Source: an uncultured Porphyromonadaceae bacterium
GTDB taxonomy: Bacteria; Bacteroidota; Bacteroidia; Bacteroidales; Muribaculaceae
DNA: 45,921 bases
NCBI GenBank assembly: GCA_900540625.1
Contig: UQGP01000017.1
Coordinates: 1-45,921, forward strand
Reading direction: 5' to 3'
The stretch's first letter is position 1. Each line of letters begins with the position of its first letter. The position numbers and the translations under genes were made by a program. The notes under the pieces were generated by a model. The model saw only the letters and a list, made by a program, of their open reading frames with translations, ran no database searches and was not told the origin of the DNA. Shown here piece by piece: positions 8,014 to 14,762 of the stretch.

Positions 8014-9574
8014 TTACGCTTGGCGCCTTTTTATACCGCGCGTCGCCATAGTCACGGCTTTACTCGTGACTATGGCGATGTGGCAGGTATACCGTGAACG
8101 CAACTACCACCGCGAGTTTGTCGAGCAACAATTGGGCTACGTCGTCGAACGTGCCGCCAATTGCTACAGCGCCGGTGTATCCATTCCGCAGTTCCTCGAC
8201 TTCGTACACCAATACTACAGCCGCCATACATTCTCGCGCGGCATACGCGTGTCCATCTACGAGACAGACACGTGGACTCCCCTTTTTGTCATGGGGCAGC
8301 CGTACTGCATGTCTCGCGCAGACATCCAACGCATCACTTCCGATCCATCCAAAGCCTCGGTGTCATCCGAGGAATTAGGCTCGGGTGCAGCATCCGATTA
8401 TATGTACCGCGGCTCTATCAGTCCTGACGGCACCGTAGCCGTCCTGGCTTCCGTTCCCATGAACACGGCCTTGGACGACTACATAGAAGGTAATACCAAT
8501 GAGGTATGGATTATCGCCGCCGTATTTGCGCTGCTTATCATTATCAGCGAGGGATATGCATCGTGGCGCATAGGCCGCAACATCAAAATCCTGCGCGACT
8601 TTGCGCAACGCAGTACAACGGACCCGGACTTTGTACCACACGACAAGTTTCCGCACGATGAGTTGGGCGATATTGCCAGGCAGATTGTTACGATGCACAA
8701 CGAGCGCATGGCAGCACGATGCGAGCGTGACCAAGAGCACGAAATAGCCATCAACGCCATACGCGAAAAAGCTCGGCAAAAACGTCAGCTCACCAACGAC
8801 ATCAACCACGAAATCAAGACCCCCATAGGTGTCATCAAAGGATACCTCGACATATTGGCTGACGATAACAACCTACCGGAAAAGACGCGCGACGAATTCA
8901 TCGCTAAGGCACGCGCCTATGCCGACCGCCTGATCAATCTGGTCAACGACATTTCAGCCATAACGCGTCTCGACGAAGGCGCCGGAATTATTGTCACCGA
9001 ACAGGTAGACTACCACGACGTGGTATACACCGTATCGGAGGACCTTACCACCAGCGGAGTCCTCAATGATATGGATTTCACCTTTGACGTGCCTATAGGT
9101 ACAATGGTCAAAGGAAACCACGCATTGCTTACTGCAATGCTTCTCAACTTAGCCAAGAACTCGGCCAACTACTCGCATGGTACCTACTGCCGCCTGGAGA
9201 TGTACACGCCCTCTGTCGAAGACCTCGCTGCAAGTGCTACGACAGATGCCGGCCGTGACAGCCAAACCAACTCCGCGCCGACAGATCCCGACGGATACTA
9301 CTATTTCCGATTCTACGACAACGGCGTAGGCGTTCCGCCCGAACACCTACAGCATATATTCCAACGATTCTATCGAATTGAGAGCGGCCGTGGTCGTAAA
9401 TCAGGCGGCACAGGCCTCGGACTGGCCATCGTATACAACACCGTTACGGCCCACGGCGGCACTATCAAGTCCAAACTTCACTCCACCGGCGGCCTCGAAA
9501 TAGATTTTTCGTTCCCAAAATGGAGAGATAATCCGTTAGATAACAGCGCATTACATAGCGCCACTGAAACTTAA
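7988..9574 (+). CDS. Membrane sensor histidine kinase
   Basis: A 528-residue sensor kinase. One membrane segment (about 14-34) and a second (about 173-192) enclose an extracytoplasmic sensor region of about 138 residues. A HAMP-like linker and a charged helix follow. The HisKA H-box is DINHEIKTPIG with the phosphorylated H274. The ATPase domain shows an N box (LLNLAKNSANYS), a G1 box (DNGVGVP), an F box (FQRFYRIE) and a G2 box (GGTGLGLAIV). It should phosphorylate the regulator encoded just upstream. The start is ATG at 7988, inside the end of the regulator gene; a start a few codons downstream is possible because the first residues are unremarkable. The periplasmic ligand cannot be read from the sequence. 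Confidence 0.93.
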   Translation: MCLKKGRVSYAWRLFIPRVAIVTALLVTMAMWQVYRERNYHREFVEQQLGYVVERAANCYSAGVSIPQFLDFVHQYYSRHTFSRGIRVSIYETDTWTPLFVMGQPYCMSRADIQRITSDPSKASVSSEELGSGAASDYMYRGSISPDGTVAVLASVPMNTALDDYIEGNTNEVWIIAAVFALLIIISEGYASWRIGRNIKILRDFAQRSTTDPDFVPHDKFPHDELGDIARQIVTMHNERMAARCERDQEHEIAINAIREKARQKRQLTNDINHEIKTPIGVIKGYLDILADDNNLPEKTRDEFIAKARAYADRLINLVNDISAITRLDEGAGIIVTEQVDYHDVVYTVSEDLTTSGVLNDMDFTFDVPIGTMVKGNHALLTAMLLNLAKNSANYSHGTYCRLEMYTPSVEDLAASATTDAGRDSQTNSAPTDPDGYYYFRFYDNGVGVPPEHLQHIFQRFYRIESGRGRKSGGTGLGLAIVYNTVTAHGGTIKSKLHSTGGLEIDFSFPKWRDNPLDNSALHSATET

Positions 9575-9618
9575 CACAATTGTACTATAATCTCAATTAT
9601 GGTGTGACATAGCTCCAC

Positions 9619-9626
9619 TAATTTTG
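9619..9626 (+). promoter_or_regulatory. Candidate promoter of a small RNA
   Basis: TAATTTTG matches the -7 consensus TAnnTTTG. The sequence about 18-20 bases upstream is TTATGG, only a partial -33 match. A transcript would start at about 9631-9633 and run into the terminator ending at 9781. Confidence 0.45.
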
Positions 9627-9631
9627 CAGTG

Positions 9632-9781
9632 TAGGAAGTCGAGAATATCACTTCCTCCTAAAATTGAAATCTATCCTAAGAAGCAATCCGACACATAGAC
9701 TTACAACCGTTTTTTTCATTTAGAGTTAAACAGAGTATTAAGGGAGAAAGCAGGTCGTCGAGAAGACGCCCTGCTTTTTTT
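9632..9781 (+). ncRNA. Candidate small RNA of about 150 nt
   Basis: Bounded by a -7 box at 9619-9626 and a strong intrinsic terminator at 9748-9781. The 5' end would begin with a hairpin (GGAAGT at 9634-9639 pairing with ACTTCC at 9650-9655). The centre is AU-rich and unstructured by eye, with an internal run of seven T at about 9712. The 3' end is the terminator. No reading frame stands out. The ends are not complementary, so it does not look like 6S RNA. It could instead be the 3' untranslated end of the kinase mRNA or an RNA processed from it. Confidence 0.45.
9748..9781 (+). terminator. Rho-independent terminator
   Basis: AAGCAGG (9748-9754) pairs with CCTGCTT (9770-9776); inside it CGTC (9756-9759) pairs with GACG (9765-9768) around a GAGAA loop. 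Seven T follow (9775-9781). It lies about 175 bases beyond the kinase stop codon, so it ends either the kinase mRNA or the candidate sRNA. Confidence 0.9.
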
Positions 9782-9958
9782 GTATACACTTCGTTCGTCG
9801 TAAACTCTTATTCACAGCCATTATCAAAATCCGGGCTATCGGAGTGTCCGGCCTAACCAAAGGCCTCCAGGCTTAAGTCCCCCAAAAAATAAAGTCGCTA
9901 AGGACTCAATGACATTGCACACATACGAAGCATTAGGCTTGCACCCGAAACGTTTTGT

Positions 9959-10014
9959 TTAAGGGAAACGACTACACACAATACGTCTTAAGGGAAACGA
10001 CTATGTACAATACG
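9959..10014. repeat. Two-copy 27-bp direct repeat
   Basis: TTAAGGGAAACGACTA-nnn-ACAATACG occurs at 9959-9985 and 9988-10014, differing only in the three central bases (CAC against TGT). The period is 29 bases, not a multiple of three, so the repeat is not a coding duplication. Confidence 0.85.
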
Positions 10015-10433
10015 CGGTATAATCGCCGCACAACGCGCCCGGGGCGTTGTTCAACAATCGCGATGTCCTTTATCAGCGAACGAGCGCAGACCTCTCCTAT
10101 CCGGGACTATAAGGCACTCATCTACCCCATCAATGAAAATCTATGCGTATAGGCCAAAATCTCACTTGGCAGACATCACCTTCACTATTGCGCTATGATT
10201 CGCATTCCCTCATTACACCACTACCGCAGATAAAATAAGCTGACCCGAAAGCCGGCTTATTAACTCGGGCGACGGTGGTGTTCCATCGCCTCGTTAGGTC
10301 GTTGTAAACGATACAGACTATTTCTCAAATACTCAAATCTGCAAAGCCGACTATTTTCTTAAAACCGACTATTTTCTCAAAGCCTGACAATACGAACCGG
10401 GCAAAGGAAGCCGAACAAAGCAGCCGGACAAAG

Positions 10434-10466
10434 CGAGGGCGTACCCGAAATCCGGATACGCCCTCG
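10434..10466 (-). terminator. Terminator hairpin of the TPR protein gene
   Basis: CGAGGGCGTA (10434-10443) and TACGCCCTCG (10457-10466) form a perfect 10-bp stem with a 13-base loop, 25 bases beyond the stop of the minus-strand TPR gene. The T tract after it is weak (CTTTG on the minus strand). Confidence 0.6.
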
Positions 10467-10491
10467 TGTTCTATGCTACGTCTGACGTGTA

Positions 10492-11718
10492 TTATTCAGC
10501 GTCTTTGCGCTCTTTTACATAGTCCATTCCAGCTTGGTCGCCAAGCATGTAGTATACCTGCTCGAGGAAGGTCAGGCAGATACCGCGATTGTTCTTGTCA
10601 AGCTTGTATGCTTTTTCGAGGTAATCAACGGAATCGCGAAGCAGCGGGTCAACTTTCTCGCTCTTATATTTGGCGAAGTTGCCACCGCTACGATCGTTGA
10701 AGTTATCCTGGATTTGTCCGGCCTTTTCGAGGATGGTTGCGCCCAAGTACAGGTTGGCAAGAGAGTTGTCGGCATCGATAGCCAGAGCCTTACGATAGAG
10801 ATCTTCGGCTGTAGCGTTCTCTCTTTTCTTTGTGTAGATAAGGCCCTTGAGCGCGATATATTGCGCATTATTAGGATCGGTAGCTGCGGCAGCATCCAGC
10901 TTCTGAAGGGCGGTATCATAGTCCTCCTTCATGATGTAGATGTTGATGATATTGTTGATGAAGCTGGGATCATCCTTGCCGTAGAGTTCGTTGCCTTTAG
11001 TAGCGAATTCGAGCATAGCCTCTTCGTCTTTAGCATTATTTGCTACGGCTACAGCATATTCGAATAGGTCGCGATTGGTGTTGCCCTTGGCTATGGAACC
11101 GCGGAACGACTTAACTGCGGAAGCAAAGTCGTCACACTGCCATGCAGCCAATGCTTGATTGTAGTACACCTGTGCCAGTGTCGAGTCGGGATAAACCTTG
11201 ATCTCCTTGGCCAGATTAGGGTTCTCAGGCATTGTCAGGAAGATTTCCCACGCATTGTAAGCGTTCTTGAAGTCCTTGGCATTCCAGAAGTCGAGAGCCA
11301 CGAAGTTGTAGTCATTGTAGTGGCCGGCGATGGTGTTGTAGATTTCCTTGGAGTACTTGGTTTTTACCTTGCCTTTTTCGTTGACTACGGTATCGCGAGC
11401 GACAGCCTTAAGGAAGTAGTCATAACCGCCGAGAAGATCCTTGGCCATCACCAGTTCATCGCCTTCTTTGAGGAGGCCGAACTGCTTTTTACCAAGCATG
11501 TCGTCATAGATTTTGTACGCGGTCTTGCCGGGGATATAGTATGTAATGGCTTGGTCCTTGGTCTCAGGATTCTGAGTAGCGGGAGCCATTATCTGTGCAA
11601 CTTCATCAAAGGACTTGCCGTCTTTCATGGCTTTTTCGGCGTCCTTTACCACGGCTTGTTGCGCACTCACGGTCAGTCCTGCGAGTAAGCAGGCGCTTAA
11701 GAGGCTAAGCTTTTTCAT
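10492..11718 (-). CDS. Exported tetratricopeptide-repeat protein
   Basis: A 408-residue protein with a signal peptide (MKKLSLLSACLLAGLTVSA, cleaved before QQA) followed by an all-helical chain of TPR-like repeats, clearest at YYNQALAAWQCDDFASAVKSF and in the segments DYDTALQKLDAAAATDPNNA and TAEDLYRKALAIDADNS. TPR proteins of this kind are periplasmic or envelope scaffolds in Bacteroidetes; no enzymatic motif is seen and the partner is unknown. It lies 95 bases downstream of gyrA on the same strand with no clear promoter between them, and ends at a hairpin terminator. Co-transcription with gyrA is possible but not shown. Confidence 0.82.
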   Translation of the reverse strand: MKKLSLLSACLLAGLTVSAQQAVVKDAEKAMKDGKSFDEVAQIMAPATQNPETKDQAITYYIPGKTAYKIYDDMLGKKQFGLLKEGDELVMAKDLLGGYDYFLKAVARDTVVNEKGKVKTKYSKEIYNTIAGHYNDYNFVALDFWNAKDFKNAYNAWEIFLTMPENPNLAKEIKVYPDSTLAQVYYNQALAAWQCDDFASAVKSFRGSIAKGNTNRDLFEYAVAVANNAKDEEAMLEFATKGNELYGKDDPSFINNIINIYIMKEDYDTALQKLDAAAATDPNNAQYIALKGLIYTKKRENATAEDLYRKALAIDADNSLANLYLGATILEKAGQIQDNFNDRSGGNFAKYKSEKVDPLLRDSVDYLEKAYKLDKNNRGICLTFLEQVYYMLGDQAGMDYVKERKDAE

Positions 11719-11813
11719 AATCGGATTGGTGGTTGTTAGGTTATGTTATTTTAGTTGATTACTCTTTATTATATATTGTGTATATCGTTTAGACTTGCGA
11801 ATACGACATTGGT

Positions 11814-14438
11814 TTATTCGACGCTATCATCTGTCGAGTCATCCTCGGCGTCTTCGGTGGCGTCTCCGGTGGCGTCATCGGTGACCTCGGTGTCTTCGGC
11901 GGTGTCATCGGTAGCCTCGGTGTCGTTTTCGTTGACAGTCTGAGCTTGTTCAATCTCATCGGCACTTACAGTCACCTCTCCGGCTTCTTCCTCGGGGTCG
12001 GTGGGCACGGCGCAGGCCGAAGCGATTTCATCGTCGCGGCGGTTGAGATTGATGATGCGTACGCCCATAGTCGAACGACTGAGCACCGGTACATCGGCGA
12101 TGCGTATGCGCAGGGCAATACCCGAGCGATTGATGATGACCAAGTCCTCTTCGTCGTTGACGCTGAGGAAGGCCACCAATTCGCCGGTCTTTTCGCTGCG
12201 TTTCATCGTGAGCACACCCTTGCCGCCGCGGCCTGTGACACGGTACGGTTCGAGCGGTGTGCGCTTGCCCATACCTTTTTCGCTGAGCGCGAGGATGGTG
12301 TTGTTGCTGTCCGGAGCTATGGAAATCATACCTACCACACGGTCGTCGTCTCCATCGAGTGTCATACCGCGTACGCCCGTGGACACGCGGCCCATCTGAC
12401 GTATCTTGTTTTCGTCGAAACGTATGGCACGACCGCCGCTGTTGGCTAAAAGGATTTGCGAATTACCATCCGTAAGCTGAACACTTACAAGGCGGTCGCC
12501 TTCGCGCAGAACGATAGCCTTCTTGCCCTTGGCCAATACGCGTGCATACTCGGCCAGAGATGTTTTCTTGACTACGCCGCGCTCGGTGGCAAATACGAGG
12601 TTGTGGCTATTGACATATTCTTCATCGTCCAGACGCTTGCAGGCTATGAATACATTGACCTTGTCGTTAGGCTCGATATTGAGCAGATTTTGCAAGGCAC
12701 GACCCTTGCTGTTCTTGGCTCCTTCGGGCAATTCGAACACTCTCATCTTGTATACAAGACCGCGACTGGTAAAGAACAACATCGTAGCGTGCATCGATGC
12801 CGTATAGATATGTTCTATGAAGTCCTCGTCGCGCGTATTGCTGCCCTTGGCGCCTACGCCGCCGCGATTTTGTGCGCGGAATTCGCTCAGCGGAGTACGT
12901 TTGATGTATCCGAGGTGCGAGATGGTGATAATCATATCATCGTCTGCATAGAAGTCCTCGGCATTGAAGTCGCCGGCGGTGTAATCGATATGTGTACGAC
13001 GCTCGTCGCCGTATTTTGCCTTAACCTCCTCGAGGTCGGCAATCATCACTCGACGACATTCGTTTTCGTCATCGAGGATAAGTTGGAGTTCGGCCGCATA
13101 CTTGCGAAGCGATTCTCTTTCGTCTTCCAGTTTGTCTTGCTCGAGAGCGGTGAGGTTGCGCAGACGCATCTCGACTATGGCGTTCACCTGTGTGTCCGTA
13201 AATCCGAAACGTTCGGCCAGTCGGCTCTTGGCCTGATCTACATCCTTGGACGAACGTATTATCGAGATTACCTCATCAATGTTCTGAGATGCAATAATCA
13301 AAGCATCCAGCACGTGTATACGATCCATGGTCTTGGCCAGGCGGTAGCGTGTGCGACGTATGGTGACCTCGTGACGGTGGGCGGTGAAAGCCTCAAGTAT
13401 CTGCTTAAGATTGAGCGTGCAGGGACGTCCGTTGACCAGTGCCACATTATTGACGCTGAAGGACGACTGCATGGGCGTCATCTTGTACAACTTATTGAGT
13501 ACGACGTTCGAATTGGCATCGCCGCGCAGCTTGATGACGATACGCATACCTTCGCGGTCGGTTTCATCGTTGACATCGGCAATTCCGTCGAGTTTTTTCT
13601 CATTGACAAGCTGAGCAATATACTTGACCAATTCAGCCTTATTAACCCCGTAGGGTATCTGGCGTACGATGATAGACTCGTGCGAAGCCTCAGTTTCGAT
13701 TTCGGCTACGGCGCGTATGACTATGCGGCCGCGTCCCGTATGGTAGGCTTCGCGCACACCGCTGTATCCGTATATGGTACCACCGGTGGGGAAATCGGGC
13801 GCCGGAATATAATGTATGAGTTCGTCTATGGTTATATCCGGGTTGTTGAGCAGCGCTATTGATGCGTTGATGGACTCGGTAAGGTTGTGAGGCGGCATAT
13901 TGGTTGCCATACCTACGGCAATGCCGGCTGCACCGTTGACCAGAAGATTGGGGAAGCGCGACGGGAGCACTACCGGCTCCTTGCGCGAGTTGTCGTATGT
14001 AGGTACAAAATCTACGGTATCATCACCGATGTCCGTGAGCATTTCCTCGCCCAAGCGAGCAAGGCGAACCTCGGTATAACGCATGGCAGCAGCGCCGGCA
14101 CCGTCGATATTACCGAAGTTACCGTGGCCGTCTACCAGAGTGTAGCGCATCGCCCAACTTTGGGCAAGGCGTACCACCGTTCCGTATATGGACGAGTCTC
14201 CATGGGGGTGATATTTACCCATAACCTCGCCCACGCAGTTGGCCGACTTCTTATGGGGCTTGTCATACGTGTTGCCCATCACGTCCATACCATAGAGGAC
14301 GCGGCGCTGGACGGGCTTAAGGCCGTCACGAGCATCGGGCAAGGCACGCGACACAATTACCGACATCGAATAGTCGATGTAGGCAGATTTCATCTCGTTC
14401 TCGATGTTAATCTGTATAATGTGATCGTCTTCGAGCAT
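11814..14438 (-). CDS. gyrA: DNA gyrase subunit A
   Basis: An 874-residue gyrase A. The N-terminal breakage-reunion domain carries the catalytic tyrosine Y121 (AAAMRYTEVR) and the quinolone-resistance region KYHPHGDSSIYGTVVRLAQ (residues 75-93). The C-terminal beta-pinwheel contains a GyrA box of the form QNRGGVGAKG, a variant of QRRGGKG. Gyrase introduces negative supercoils as GyrA2GyrB2; gyrB is not in the window. Residue 86, equivalent to E. coli Asp87, is glycine (codon GGA) instead of the usual aspartate, while Ser82 is kept. The protein ends in a long Asp/Glu/Thr-rich tail of about 55 residues. The upstream gap contains a TAAATTTG promoter box. Confidence 0.96.
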   Translation of the reverse strand: MLEDDHIIQINIENEMKSAYIDYSMSVIVSRALPDARDGLKPVQRRVLYGMDVMGNTYDKPHKKSANCVGEVMGKYHPHGDSSIYGTVVRLAQSWAMRYTLVDGHGNFGNIDGAGAAAMRYTEVRLARLGEEMLTDIGDDTVDFVPTYDNSRKEPVVLPSRFPNLLVNGAAGIAVGMATNMPPHNLTESINASIALLNNPDITIDELIHYIPAPDFPTGGTIYGYSGVREAYHTGRGRIVIRAVAEIETEASHESIIVRQIPYGVNKAELVKYIAQLVNEKKLDGIADVNDETDREGMRIVIKLRGDANSNVVLNKLYKMTPMQSSFSVNNVALVNGRPCTLNLKQILEAFTAHRHEVTIRRTRYRLAKTMDRIHVLDALIIASQNIDEVISIIRSSKDVDQAKSRLAERFGFTDTQVNAIVEMRLRNLTALEQDKLEDERESLRKYAAELQLILDDENECRRVMIADLEEVKAKYGDERRTHIDYTAGDFNAEDFYADDDMIITISHLGYIKRTPLSEFRAQNRGGVGAKGSNTRDEDFIEHIYTASMHATMLFFTSRGLVYKMRVFELPEGAKNSKGRALQNLLNIEPNDKVNVFIACKRLDDEEYVNSHNLVFATERGVVKKTSLAEYARVLAKGKKAIVLREGDRLVSVQLTDGNSQILLANSGGRAIRFDENKIRQMGRVSTGVRGMTLDGDDDRVVGMISIAPDSNNTILALSEKGMGKRTPLEPYRVTGRGGKGVLTMKRSEKTGELVAFLSVNDEEDLVIINRSGIALRIRIADVPVLSRSTMGVRIINLNRRDDEIASACAVPTDPEEEAGEVTVSADEIEQAQTVNENDTEATDDTAEDTEVTDDATGDATEDAEDDSTDDSVE

Positions 14439-14762
14439 GCTTTTTATATAGTTACTTAATTATTTTTCAATAGGTTAGGCCTACTGCACGGCATAAAGCC
14501 GCCGAACGGGGCCGAATAAGCATACAAATTTACGCATTTTTTTCGAGAAAACGCCCATACGCGGCTTTATCAAAACCAAAAATACCTCAAAAAAGCCTAA
14601 ACAGGCGAAAGACTTCCGCTTTTGGCACGAATATTGCACGCCCTTAGGTGGGTTGTCGTGCCTTATAGTCGTCTCAAGGCGCTCCAATACAGCCACGGCC
14701 GCCCGGCAAGCAGCGACAATACCGCTCGCCACACCCCAACTCCCATCACCAAATCCACTACA
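14439..14762. other. Divergent intergenic region between gyrA and clpC
   Basis: A 324-base stretch with a TAAATTTG box for gyrA (minus strand) and a 10-bp inverted repeat flanking that box (14493-14502 and 14561-14570). The clpC promoter is not obvious: CTTTTGG at 14619-14625 and GAATATTG at 14629-14636 are only partial matches and too close together. No gene is seen. Confidence 0.55.
14525..14532 (-). promoter_or_regulatory. Candidate -7 box of gyrA promoter
   Basis: On the minus strand TAAATTTG matches TAnnTTTG exactly and predicts a start near 14519 with a leader of about 80 bases. The upstream -33 sequence is T-rich (GTTTTCTC) without a clear TTTG. A 10-bp inverted repeat brackets the box. 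Confidence 0.55.

Larger units (their letters stand above)
9575..10491. other. Long intergenic region downstream of the histidine kinase
   Basis: This 917-base stretch has no convincing protein gene. The first part holds a candidate small RNA (about 9632-9781). The rest contains a 27-bp two-copy repeat (9959-10014), a GGCGA-c-GG/CC-a-TCGCC hairpin near 10268-10290, a short direct repeat with the core CCGACTATTTTCT around 10347-10380, and the terminator hairpin of the TPR gene at 10434-10466. Small frames here lack recognisable sequence or a plausible start. Confidence 0.6.

Noticed and set aside
9632..9781. 6S RNA as identity of the candidate small RNA
   Set aside because: The ends are not complementary and no long interrupted duplex with a central bubble is visible.
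9955..10152. 65-codon frame in the long gap after the histidine kinase
   Set aside because: It begins with TTG, runs through a repeat with a 29-base period that is not in phase, and has no recognisable sequence.
12456..13862. 468-codon open frame on the plus strand
   Set aside because: Entirely antisense to gyrA; no family resemblance.
14622..14762. 47-codon N-terminal extension of ClpC
   Set aside because: The extension has no family similarity, and ATG 14763 starts exactly at the Clp N fold.
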